Origin: Echria macrotheca
Taxonomy: Eukaryota > Ascomycota > Sordariomycetes > Sordariales > Schizotheciaceae
DNA length: 64,000 nt
Direction: 5' to 3'
Assembly: GCA_030411725.1 (NCBI GenBank)
Contig: MU839831.1
Location: forward strand, 620,001-684,000
The notes under the pieces are model-generated. The model had not been told where the DNA came from. It worked only from the letters and a program-made list of their open reading frames with translations, and made no database searches. Positions 1 through 10,800 of this stretch are shown here, in pieces (positions within the stretch are counted from its first letter, which is position 1; every line of letters starts with the position of its first letter). The position numbers were made by a program, and so were the translations under genes.

Positions 1-746
1 GGCGCATTAAGTGTCGGGCGGGACGTGGGGGTATTAGCCCCCTTGGGGAAGTATGAGAAGCGATGTCTGTCGTGGTGTGGTGTTTGCGACATCAACCTAG
101 TCTTAATGACCCAGATTGGGTTCGTCGCGATCGTGCTACTCGCCCCGGCAATGATGGAGGACCAGAAGTTGATCGCAAATGTGTTGGCTATGTCAATGTT
201 AGCTTCCAAGCCGCTCTGAGGAGGCACCGGATCCTTACTCTGGTACTGAGCCATCCAGGTCTTGCTCTTGTTGTAGACCGTAAACCAGACCGCCCATGTT
301 GGCAGGTAGCCCAGTATTATAGGCCCCAAGCCCCGGTACATCCCCCGTATCCCTTCTTGCCTCCATATCACACTTGCCGTGCCGACCAAGCCTTCATATA
401 TCTTGGGGTTGGCCCCCTGTTGAGCTTTTTGTGCCGCCGCAAAGCCGCCCTGCGCCTGCAACTTGGTCTTGATAACGTCCAGTGGGCAGGTTACTATACC
501 TGACGTGAAACCACCGATCGCTCCCGCCAGTGCGTTGAATTGCGAGTCTGAGGCGTGGACAGCCCATCGTTCCAAGTATGTAAGTCGGCCTGGGTCCTGC
601 ATCGTTCCGATCACCGTTCTCGGAGCTGTTGCTGCTTTTGGCGGCGGCTCCCTCGCTGGATGTGGATATGACCTCTCCAACCCATATTCCGCCGTCGGCG
701 TCGCTGCGGGCTGTACGGGGGGAACAAGCTGGTTGTCGTGAGACAT
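1..746 (-). CDS. YIA6: Mitochondrial NAD+/pyrimidine-nucleotide-type carrier, 3' end outside window
   Basis: Member of the mitochondrial carrier family, inner membrane, closest in motifs to the yeast NAD+ transporters Yia6/Yea6 (Ndt1/Ndt2). The minus-strand frame is open from an ATG at 746 to the window edge, giving 248 N-terminal residues without an intron. After a Pro/Ala-rich N-terminus of about 65 residues, carrier repeat 1 begins (NALAGAIGG) with the signature PLDVIKTK near residues 88-95, and repeat 2 carries NPIWVIKTRL near 209-218. A Trp in place of the acidic residue of the second signature is typical of the NAD/folate/pyrimidine-nucleotide branch. The third repeat would lie left of the window. 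It diverges from QCR7, another mitochondrial gene, about 1 kb away. Family certain; substrate inferred from the signature pattern. Confidence 0.88.
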   Translation of the reverse strand, partial: MSHDNQLVPPVQPAATPTAEYGLERSYPHPAREPPPKAATAPRTVIGTMQDPGRLTYLERWAVHASDSQFNALAGAIGGFTSGIVTCPLDVIKTKLQAQGGFAAAQKAQQGANPKIYEGLVGTASVIWRQEGIRGMYRGLGPIILGYLPTWAVWFTVYNKSKTWMAQYQSKDPVPPQSGLEANIDIANTFAINFWSSIIAGASSTIATNPIWVIKTRLMSQTPHHDRHRFSYFPKGANTPTSRPTLNA

Positions 747-1782
747 GCCGGCCGACGAGACGCCGCGTCGGTCGGGTGAGAAGTCTGCGTGGGGTCTCTG
801 GAGCAATCAGAGACCCCGGTTGTTTGTCGGTCGAGTGGCTTCGTTTCTTTGATTCGTATGCCTGTCCTGAGATTCCCAGAAAAAGTCGGAGGACAATGCC
901 AGAGGCGCGGTATCGTTCCTGTGTGCGGGGAAAGATCCCGCGCAGGCCCCGGAGGCCGTGAGTGCTGCTATGGATTGTGACCGCTCATAAGCTTTCGAAC
1001 CGGGGTATTCGGATTTCGGTATTGGCGGGGAGAGGGCGGAAAAGGCGCACCCGAAATGGTAAAATAGAAGCCGTGAGATAGATACTCTTGGGACTGTAGT
1101 TTGCGAGAGCGGGATGCCGACGTCCTTTGAAGGGGAAATGTTCTTGGCAGCTCGCGTGGGATCGCACCGCAAAGTTGGGTAGCGCCAGTAGTTTATTCGC
1201 CGAATTGGCTGGTAGGCGCGATTATGTCACTTGGGGTCTGCCGAGTCATGTGCAATCGCCCAAACCCAGACGGCTGTTAAGGTGCTCGACGAGATACCGA
1301 GGAGTCCACCGCCGGTTTCGCTCCTCAAAAAGTCCCCCTTCAGATGCTGTAGCAGATCGGCAAGGAACAACAGCTGCTCGGTCTGATATTGACTCAGGGC
1401 AATTCACCATCGGCCACGGCCCAGGTTGGATCCTCGGACGAGAGTTTGCTGTCGAGACAAGACTCCAGCTTTTTGTAGTGTGAAATGCCTCGTTATCAGT
1501 CGAGAATTTGAGCTGCAATTCATGGCCTTATCGGGCGGGCTATCAGCAGCATCATCCAGCGTTAGGATCTGCCCCATTACCTCATCAGTGCCTTGTCGCC
1601 TGCCGAGCCAGCTGGCCCGAGCGTGATCGTCCCCCGGTTAGGGCCTCAGGCAGCCACGGGTTTTTCGGACCCGCTCCGTGACAGCAAGAGCGTCTGATTT
1701 CGCGGCAATTTGAAGGACGAAGAAAGCACGACAATCGCAACTAAGCTCCCCCAGCTCTCCCGCGACACGCCAATTGCCCGTC
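747..1782. other. Divergent spacer between mitochondrial carrier and QCR7
   Basis: No supported coding gene. Short open frames on both strands lack family resemblance. It must hold both promoters. A TTAGGG hexamer lies at 1638-1643, about 140 bp upstream of the QCR7 start. Confidence 0.6.
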
Positions 1783-2259
1783 ATGTCCGCCCCCAGCCTC
1801 ATCAAGTTCGCCGCCAAAAGGCCCTGGCTCATCAAGCTCTTGACGCCCGTCGCCAACTGGTATGCCAATGCCGCCGGGTACCGCCAGATGGGTCTGCTGT
1901 AAGTTTTGAAACCTCGACAGCTCCGACGGACCATTGCGCGCCCGCCGCGCCTCCGACGCAGTCCAGATCACGAAATGGGATCTAACCTGGCTCCGAACAG
2001 CGCCGACGACCTGATCAGCGAGGAGAACGAGACGGTCCTCAAGGCGCTCTCCCGCCTGCCCCCCGACGTTACCTACGACCGTATCTACCGCATCCGCCGC
2101 GCGACCCAGCTCAGCTTGCAGCACAAGATCCTACCAAAGTCGGAGTGGGTTAAGCCCGAGGAGGACGTTCCCTACCTGGCTCCCCTCATTGCCCAGATCG
2201 AGGCTGAGGAGGCGGAGAAGGCAGCGCTGGATACCTTGGCCCCCATCCGCAAGCACTAA
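1783..2259 (+). CDS. QCR7: Ubiquinol-cytochrome c reductase subunit 7 (complex III, 14 kDa)
   Basis: Small matrix-facing subunit of the cytochrome bc1 complex, needed for assembly around cytochrome b. Two exons, 1783-1898 and 2001-2259, separated by a 102-nt GT...AG intron; the join splits a leucine codon and gives 124 residues, the usual length for this family. The N-terminus (MSAPSLIKFAAKRPW) has no acidic residue, as expected for a protein with an uncleaved mitochondrial signal. The core has the family's YDRIYRIRRATQLS segment, followed by the conserved hinge region LPKSEWVKPEEDVPYLAP and an acidic C-terminal helix. It is divergent to a mitochondrial carrier gene and convergent with the Mnn9-like gene. 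Confidence 0.95.
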
Positions 2260-3406
2260 GCAACCAAGGCCACGGCGTTTGGAAAACAAGCAGGACAGGC
2301 TCTGGTTGAATGGCGGAGGGGAGCCGTTGTACAGTTATAGGGGGGCGTTGATGAAGCACATGGATGCTGGCTTTCTAGGGAGCAAATCACCCCAGAAAGC
2401 GATTGCTCGCCATGATATGTATAAACCTAGACTAGACTCTGAATCTTTCAATCTGAGCCCTCTTACCTATGTTCCATGCTTCATCGCTCGCCACAGTTGC
2501 TTGATTGACCCCAGCCGTATCAGAAGTGACCCGTCCCTGACTCAACAACCTGTTTCATCTTGGTCCAAATCTCCGGTGAACTGGAGCTTCAACAAAAGGT
2601 CATGGACAATGCATCATGCAGAGCCGATTTACTCTCGAAGACGGCTCAAAGAAAATGTTTATTAACCTATCATTCCCGACTCCATGATACCGACAACAGA
2701 GCAACTCGACTCAGAAACTCCACATGCTCTCTAGTGTAACAAAACTCCCGCTGAACACCTCCACTCATGCTCAGCTTTTTCTATCCCCAAGAAACACATA
2801 AGAACTGTCCCATTTACATTACCCTGGTCCCGTGGATCAGCCCAGCCAGCACGCTTCATAAACCCCCGTCTCCATTGGTCGAGTCAAATACGGCTTGGCA
2901 CTGCCTCGAGCCCCCCATTACCCAAATCATATCTTGCAGTAAGAAAAAAAACGCTGGACTTCTCCGTGTAGGGATGCATCTATCCCAAGGGGTGGGACGG
3001 GGAAAGAGTACGCATGTCCTTGTAAGCGCCGGACCTCAGCCGGAATCCTTGGACTTTGAAAAGCGAGGTCGAGACATGCAAAATATTGCGATTGGCTTGG
3101 TGTGCGAAGAGTTGTGCCCGGGGATCGTCGAGTCTGGGTGAAATCGTAGTTGATGCTCCCTGGCGGCGGGTGATATGTATGACATGCTTGTGACCAACAG
3201 TGAAAAGAGAATAACCCTCCCATACCCCCCAACGCCGGTCTCCCGAGGTAGCGAAACACCGATAATATGGTATGTGTTCCGTAGGCTCTCGTACAACGGA
3301 GCTGCGCTGTCATCCGCGCAGCACTCTCCGTTTGTGTGAAAGCACAAACAGCCCTATACGAATACAGTGAAAGTGGCTGTAAAGCATAGCCAAAAGAAGC
3401 CGGAGT
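2260..3406. other. Spacer between convergent QCR7 and Mnn9-like genes
   Basis: Expected to contain both 3' UTRs. The open frames here are short and resemble nothing known. No repeat or RNA gene seen. Confidence 0.5.
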
Positions 3407-4887
3407 CTATGCGTTGCCGCCCTTTTCTTCGGTATCGATGTGCCATACCACGTAGTTGGGGAGGCCGTACACTCCGTAGCCGGCACGCTTCGCCATCTTG
3501 GCGAAGCCTTCGGTCTCGGCTTGGTTTTCGAAGGCGTAGCAAGGGAAGTTGATGCCTGTTTAGGTTAGCTTGGGACTGATTGAGGTAGAATAGAAGCTGA
3601 CCTGATCGGTGAACGTCGGCCTTGACGAGAATATTCACGCCACCAATACCGTCGAGCTCAATCTCCTCGTCTTTGTCAAGACGCCAGTCACCCATTCTTG
3701 CCATGTGCGTGCGACCGGTATCATATTGCTTGTATCCTGCAGCTGCATTAGCCTGGCAAGCTCGCAATTAGTAAGTGCATACATACCTTCAGCCAAAACA
3801 GTGTCCTTAGGAAGGCTAGCAGCCAGCTTGAGGCCCTTGGGAGACTCGATCCATGAGTTGTAGTCAACTAAAACAAAAATGTCAGTACAAGCCATATGAA
3901 CAGCAGGAGAGTGGTAGCATACATCTTCCTTCAATGTCTCGCTTGTTTTCGTAGCGATGGAACCAGATATCTAGCAGATGTTAGCTGAGTCCCTTGATAG
4001 CCGGGTGGCAGCTCATACTCGGCACAATAACATCCCTATCGTGGGCGATAAAATCCTCAATGATCCGCTGAGGACTGTCCACAATGTCGACATCCCTCCA
4101 GTATACCCAGGAGTGGTCGGGCTTCAGAGCGGTTGACAGAAGGTAGTTCCGTGCCTTGCCCATGGCCTTCCGGCGGGGCCCCTGAGCCTCGAATGAGTGG
4201 CGGTCCTCGACATTCTGGCTGAGCTTAAAGCCAAAGTCTTTCTGGACAATCATTGCGCTTCGGAACTTGTCCGGGCGTCTCTGCAGTCGGTCAAGTTCAG
4301 AGGCAAGGGCAGCATGGGTCTCGTCGCTCGAATCGCCGACAAGGAAAGCCAGATCGATAAGGTTGTGGGGATACGTCAGTTCGGCGACCAGCTCAAAGTA
4401 CTTTGAGAGATACCTGGCGGCATCTTTGAGCGGCGTGAGGATAAGAACCCGTTCTTCGTTGTTGACGGCGTTCGTGGTCGACTTGATCGGGTTCAAGTCG
4501 ACATTCTCGATCGTCGATGAGTTCACCTCTATCGGGGTATGGCGATTGAAGATTACGGGAGTGTGAAGATGTGCCATCCACGCCGATTGTTCATTAAGCG
4601 ACATTTCCATTGGAGTTTTCGAAGGGCCCCAGCAATAGAAACTGTAGTCGGAAAGTTGTCATGTCAGCAATGCGAAGCGCCGGGCAGTACGATATGGCAA
4701 GGAGGCAGTCGAACCTTTGCATCTCGGATGCCGACGTGCTAATGCCACGCCATAATAATAGTATGGCGCCGGCGACAGCGACAAACAGAAGAAATCGAGT
4801 CCTTGTCAGGAAAACCCATATCGCCCTCGTGGGAGGCAGGTTTGCTCTGGCAGCTTTCCAGCTGACACCACCTTTGGGGAGGAGCAT
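3407..4887 (-). CDS. mnn9: Mannan polymerase subunit, Anp1/Mnn9/Van1 family (GT62), most like Mnn9
   Basis: Golgi type II membrane alpha-mannosyltransferase subunit that extends the N-glycan mannan backbone of cell-wall glycoproteins. Six exons on the minus strand: 4715-4887, 4019-4641, 3923-3970, 3787-3867, 3602-3736 and 3407-3555, totalling 402 codons; all introns are GT...AG, 46-73 nt. A short cytosolic tail is followed by one membrane anchor (about residues 32-48, FLLFVAVAGAILLLW). The family motifs RVLILTPLKDA and TYPHNLIDLAFLVGDSSD precede the DxD-type metal/nucleotide-sugar motif WRDVDIVDSP (Asp241 and Asp243). The C-terminal half has ELDGIGGVNILVKADVHRSG and ends near WHIDTEEKGG. The length (about 400 aa) fits Mnn9 better than the longer Anp1 and Van1, but the paralogue choice is an inference. 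Confidence 0.9.
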
Positions 4888-6729
4888 TTTGAGGTCTCCT
4901 GGCGGCCCTCAGCACCACCCCAGATTGTGGACGATACGGCCGGTGCAGGGCAGAGCCGTGGCTACAGCTTGTCCCCCGATATGATGCGGTCGGTGACACT
5001 CGCCCGAGGTCGTGAGGGTGTCAAGGGGGGACAGCGAAGCACGACCCGGACGCGAGAATTTTCGTGTGGCGCCTGGCTCGCTCGACGTTTAATTGATGCG
5101 AAACGTGCCGGCAAGGGCGCTGTCGTCTCGTGTCGTCTCGGGCGGAATTGGGAATTGGGCGGAGGGAGAGGTTGGCACCGGGCGCGATAGGCCGATTCCG
5201 TCTTCGCGTCGTCGAGATCTCGGGGTCTGGCCGGTCGAAAGAGTGGAAGCTGACGGTGTTCTCGCCTGCAGACAAGGTGCAATAATTCGACCAGAACGGG
5301 ACAGCAGCGCTGGAGGCGTTGCTTTGCCTTTTCTCAGGGATGGCCAACAGGGGCAGGGCAGGGGAACTTGGGGGGCAGGCCCCACTTCTGCCACTGCACC
5401 CTTATAATGAGCCAAGGGTACCTCATCTGCCCCGACAAACGGCATCGAGATCTTCTGCCTTCCCTTCTCTGATAGCGAGCCGCCGATAACCTTGGAAGAG
5501 ACACATATCAGAGTTGCATGTTCTTGTAGCCGTCACCATGCTATCTCGCAGTAGCCAGTTTTACCCGATTCAAACGCAGTGGGACTGCCAAAATGCTCGC
5601 GGGCGGTACCCCGTATCTCACTAGTGTATGTCCATTGCATTCGCATTGATACTGGGCAATTTCGCCATTTTATGGCCAGACATATCAATTCAGCCCTCGT
5701 GTAGTTCGCGCTACAAATCTACCGCCAATGATACTACAACTATGTCGACGAGTACAGAGCGGCCATGCGAACTTATCTCTACGCTGGCAAAGCTTCGACA
5801 ATCGGGTTTGCCCGCGTTGAGAGGTCACGTCTGCAGCTGACTGAGTCTAGGGACCTGTCCAATGCAGAATATTTTGACTGGCCAGTTCGGTCACTGCCGC
5901 GTCATGCTCTCAACTGTCAGCACACAGCCCAGCGGCCATTGGTACTAATTATACCACCCAAGATGCAAGCACATCCCGACCAAAGTGTTGTCTTCAGCAT
6001 CTCGCAGGTCCGGCACGTGAGGATGGAAAGATAAATCCAGGGTCTCTCTGGCACGGTCGAAGCGTGTGAAAACTCGGCTTCCAATGTCGAGGATCTTGTT
6101 CACAAAGTTTAGCCTGTCGTAGCTCGCAATTCAGCCACGAGGTTGGCCGGGTTCGAAGCTCGCTAGATTTCCGGGACTTGGCGTGGCAGCGTGGGTTGGG
6201 CCGCGCTTCCCGTCAGCGCCCGTCGTGTGCTTCAAAAGAAGGCCCGGAAATATCACCAGTCGGAGGCGAGAAAGGGGGATGCTAACTCCGAAGAGCTCAC
6301 GTGAGCAGGCGAGCTCAGCGCGATGACATCTTTGAAGGGCGCGTTTCATAACCCCTCCCGTCGCCGGAACGCGGGGTGGTTAACGTCGTTCAGTTTGTTC
6401 TCTCCTTTTCCCAACTCCTGGTTTCCAGCGCCGATTCAGTGGCGCATGCAGAGCAACATTTGTGTTCCGTGTTGATGGCAATCATCGCTCGCTGTATCCC
6501 ATTTTGGCACTTTCGGTTTTCTGAGCCAAGCATTCTTTAACACACAGGGAATGGGATGTGCTATTGGAACCTCATTTCTCCATCAAGATACCGTCCTTTC
6601 GCTCTGAAATACGTTGGGGCGCCAGGCTTCTCTCGTTTCCAAGTCTCCGTTCGTTCCTGTCGAAAAACCAGAGTTGCGAAGATCATATTCACCGCGCGGT
6701 TTTCCTCTCTCGTCCGCAATTTTATCACG
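4888..6729. other. Divergent spacer between Mnn9-like gene and DNA glycosylase
   Basis: About 1.8 kb without a supported gene. Short overlapping frames at 5.0-5.5 kb read as low-complexity sequence. The last 180 bp is a pyrimidine-rich leader of the glycosylase and contains an upstream ATG at 6551 (19 codons, ends 6607) and an in-frame ATG at 6556. Confidence 0.5.
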
Positions 6730-7881
6730 ATGACAACTCGGAGGTCGGCGCGGCTGAGCGCCATTCGGGAAACTATTTCAGAGTCGGCAGGCCAGACGGA
6801 ATCCCGCGCTTCTTCAACTGCTAGCCGGAAGAGAAAGGCAGTTGAGGAAGACAGGGACTCCAAATCAGACGAAGCTCCTTCTACCCCTACCCGTCGACGT
6901 CGCAAGAATGCGTCCGGGCCGCCAGCAACTCCAAAGCTGGAGACTCCCGCGTTTACTTCTCAACTGAACGGCGCTACGCCTCTACAGAAACCCAGGGCAA
7001 AGGCTGTGGACCGCCTCGCCGACCCGAACCGGACCAACGCACCCCTCTTCTCCCCCGAGACATCACGCATCGTCGCGTCCAAACCTCTCGACGCCGTATC
7101 ACCCTCCAAACTGCGCGACGCAAACCCCACGACCACCGCAAACATTCTGGAAGAGGCCTGCGCCCACCTTATCAAGGTCGACCAGCGGATGAAGCCGCTG
7201 ATCGACCGACATCACTGCCGAATATTCTCTCCGGAAGGCCTCGCGGAGCAGGTTGACCCGTTCGAGGCGCTCGCCAGCGGCATCATCTCGCAGCAAGTCA
7301 GCGGCGCGGCGGCCAAGGCCATCAAAGCCCGCTTCGTGGCGCTGTTCGAGGATGGACTTTCAGAAGCAGCAGCAGCAGGAGGAGGAGGAGGAGGAGGAGG
7401 AGGAGGCGACGCCTCGGCAGGCCGTCGGCGCTTCCCACAGCCCTCGCAGGTTGCAGCAACATCGATCGAGAAGCTCAGGACAGCCGGGCTGTCGCAGCGC
7501 AAGGCCGAGTATCTCGTCGGGCTGGCGGAGAAGTTTGCCTCGGGCGAGCTCTCGGCACATCTCCTGGCTGATGCGCCCTACGAGGAGGTGCTCGAGAAGC
7601 TCATCGCCGTGAGGGGGCTGGGCAAGTGGAGCGTCGAGATGTTTGCCTGCTTTGGGCTGAAGCGGATGGACGTGTTTTCACTGGGAGACCTGGGTGTGCA
7701 GCGGGGGATGGCGGCGTTTGTGGGGAGGGATGTGGCCAAGCTCAAGGGGAAGGGTGGGAAGTGGAAGTACATGAGCGAGAAGGAGATGGAGGAGATTAGT
7801 GATCGGTTCAGGCCTTACCGCAGCGTGTTCATGTGGTATATGTGGAGGGTTGAGGAGACGGATGTGAGCACGATGGAATAG
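6730..7881 (+). CDS. MAG1: DNA-3-methyladenine glycosylase (HhH-GPD superfamily, AlkA/Mag1 type)
   Basis: Base-excision repair enzyme that removes alkylated purines. Single exon; the start at 6730 gives 383 aa with a Ser/Thr/Arg-rich, nuclear-signal-like N-terminus (TTRRSARLSA). A longer in-frame form from ATG 6556 adds 58 residues (see findings). The glycosylase fold starts near residue 135 (LEEACAHLIKVDQRMKPLI); then come FEALASGIISQQVSGAAAKA, the helix-hairpin-helix VRGLGKWSVEMF at about 294-305 and the catalytic aspartate in FSLGDLGVQ (Asp320). An unusual run of ten glycines, encoded by a GGA repeat, is inserted inside the domain near residues 220-230. The 6730 start has an A at -3, a better context than 6556 (G at -3). 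Confidence 0.93.
   Translation: MTTRRSARLSAIRETISESAGQTESRASSTASRKRKAVEEDRDSKSDEAPSTPTRRRRKNASGPPATPKLETPAFTSQLNGATPLQKPRAKAVDRLADPNRTNAPLFSPETSRIVASKPLDAVSPSKLRDANPTTTANILEEACAHLIKVDQRMKPLIDRHHCRIFSPEGLAEQVDPFEALASGIISQQVSGAAAKAIKARFVALFEDGLSEAAAAGGGGGGGGGGDASAGRRRFPQPSQVAATSIEKLRTAGLSQRKAEYLVGLAEKFASGELSAHLLADAPYEEVLEKLIAVRGLGKWSVEMFACFGLKRMDVFSLGDLGVQRGMAAFVGRDVAKLKGKGGKWKYMSEKEMEEISDRFRPYRSVFMWYMWRVEETDVSTME
7375..7407 (+). repeat. GGA trinucleotide run encoding polyglycine
   Basis: An in-frame (GGA)n run preceded by GCA repeats encodes Ala then ten Gly inside the HhH-GPD domain of the DNA glycosylase. Its length is probably variable between strains (inference). Confidence 0.85.
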
Positions 7882-10800
7882 GTAGGGTGGGTTGAGCCGT
7901 TGCGAGGTTACCCAAGCCTGTCGTGTGTATTGTATTTCTTGGTGTTTGTACAACGCCTTGGCATGGAGTTGGCTGTAAGCGTGGTGTTTGCATTGGTTCT
8001 ATAGCCTTCCCGGCGATATCAAAAGTATTCTATCTGGGGCGAGCCATCCTCCGTTCCGAATATATTGTCTCAATGCTACGAAAACCAAGGTTTCCTCTCA
8101 TGCACTACCGGACTCATTACTGCATATTCAGTTTAGGTTTGGCATTCTTGGTTTGCGTGACCTCTACCGTTTTGTGCTCTTTCCTCTTATTTCATCTTTT
8201 TTCCCGATTCCCTGGAAACGGGCGTACCCGGGACGGTAGTTGTTTCACGGCCTTCAGGCGCGCCGGACTTTAAAACCCCACGTGGCATTACTCGGCCCGG
8301 GTCCTTTTGGGGGATGGGAGATACCGTAGGTCGGTTTAAAGAAGAAGAAAGACGTGGAGCGTTTCCTCCGGTAGGTAGAGCAAATAATGCACTCCTTTGC
8401 TCTTATTTAATGCGTTGTCGTCGGGTTATCCCCCGGAAATGCTCCACCTGCGGCCGAGAAGTAAACAATTGACATGCCGGGTTTTGTTTCTAAAAGTCTA
8501 AACCGTACAGCTGCCAGCATTGCTGGTGCCGGGGATATTTTGAAACATACAGGCAACGGCTCTGCTGCGGGATCACCGCTGACACAATAGCTAACGTTCT
8601 ACGTAGTTCGCTGGTGGTTGGCAGGACGATGATGGCAAATCGACAGGTGGTGATTGATGTCGTGGCGGGTTGATACGCCGGCTGTCACAGAGCTAGATCT
8701 ACATATATAGAACAAAACTGCAAGTGGTCCAGCTGATGGTTGAAATGCGGAGAGAGTGAGGTCAGGTTAGGTAGATTCGGTTGACACAAAAATACCATCC
8801 CGACGTCTTGTTTAGATGCTCGGACGGAGAAAGAGAGCGGTTACAGCGAATAAGGCAGTAGCTCGGTCTGCTGTAGGACGGTGTCGCGGTAACAAACAGG
8901 ACGGTTGCTATGGGACAGAAAAGACGGGCGTCGCACGAAAAGGGGGTCGGCTGGGCTTGCTCTTGACAGCTGATGACAGCGGTACGGCTTAAGGAGCCAG
9001 GCTCGCCTCTCATTCACCAAGGGTACGTAGACAGACGTAACCCGTCTCACGGATCGGGCAGTCATGACGAGTTGTGGAAACAACACGGCCGTCCCGGCTT
9101 TTTAGGGAGCTGTCGCAACCCGATGGCTCGGTCAGAGCAAACATTCGGATAGCGGCCGGGCAGTGGAGCAGCGGTTGGCTGCCGGACTGTTTCGTGTGTC
9201 AAGCCACGGGAAAAGGAGGCAGATACAGATACATCACGGGGTTTGCGGCGACGGGTTGATCTGTAGAGAATGAAAAAAGCCATGGCGAAGAAGGTGTGTA
9301 GGGGTGCGCCGGTTTCAAAATCCCATCCATCCCACCCATCCGGGTGTGGTCATCAAGTGTAGTGAACGAATGAAAGGGGGCGGGAAAAGTCGACGGCATT
9401 CTTCAGCGCACACATGCCCCGAATCACGAAACTGCATCGACATGGTGCACGATGATTTGGACGGAGACAAAACAGAGAAGGTTGGCTTCACTGGCGTGGA
9501 CTTTTTCCTTGCATGCAGATCGTGGGCCGCGATTGGGGCCTCACTTGCTCTGGTGGGAGGGTTGCCGGAGAGGATTGGCCAATGGCTTGGAATGATGCAC
9601 GCCGACAGCTGCAACATGTCGTATCGCCGCTGCCCGTTGGTAGCGACGGCCGGAGCAGGCATATTCGTAAGCTTCAGATCATTTCCAAGGTTTCGACACC
9701 TTGGACTCCTGCGCTGCACTTGTTCCTACAGCTGTTCTGTTCGGGTTCTCTTGCAAATAGCATCGTGAGGAGGGCGTCGACGATGTCGGTTCCATGTCCG
9801 CTTCGGAAGAATCGGTCGTCTTCAGCTCCGCGTAGCCCCCCGGCCGGCCGGGTGTGCGTCATCGTTGCCAAGCGTTCTGGATCGGTGGTCCAGCGGGCGT
9901 CCTCACCACGCCAGCTGAGAGCCAGTGGGGACACGCCGCGGGCTGTCGTCCTAACGCGCACAGTGCACACCCGGTCCAATTCGGACAAGTCGGCTGGGAA
10001 CGTGCATGAAACATGAGGATGGGCATGCGAAATGGCTGGCGTGGCTTGCGGACGTCCATTGACACCTGAAATCCAGAATCGCCAGCCAACCTCGCGATTT
10101 TCGAGCTGCTGCTGTTGTTGACATCTGATACTCGATATTTTCAGCGTTGCAGATGGTAGGCTGGAATCAGGTTGATTGCGCTGAAGCGAACACGGGCGGC
10201 TCCCACAGCCGAGAGCAGCGCAATCTCGCCAGCAAGATTCCCGCGATATTGACAGGCAGGGCAGCCAAGCACCCGGCCACACTGCGCGCCGCAGAATCCA
10301 ACACGACCAGCTTGGAAGTTGGAGTTAGCTTCCATGGAACCCCCAGGCCACTTCCAGGGCAAGTGCCCGGGTGAATTCAGGGAATCCTCGCCCCATCAAA
10401 TATTGGCACTCAGATCGCGCGACGCTTGCGCCGCTTGACACACACCCGCCGTGCTGTCAGTCAGTCTGTTATCTTGGCCGTGCAGGGCTCGTACGCTGAA
10501 GGCCGAAAAGGTGAGGGAATCCTGACGGGAGTCGAGAGTACGCAGCGCTGCGTTTGTTTATCTCCTGCCGTCGTGAGGTCACCGGTAGTGTAAACAACAG
10601 TGGCTGGCGGAGATTTCGTATTTGCAGATTTGCACTGGCGATCCACACATCGCCAGACCAGAGTGGAGGAGGTTCGTGTGGCGACCGAGGCCCATTGAAA
10701 CTCGACTCCTGCCAAGCACAGAGCGATTCTGGTGATGAAGCACCATGCCCCTGGCTCGAGATGATGCAGAAGAGGTGCCGAGCCAGTCAGCGGGCGCGCT

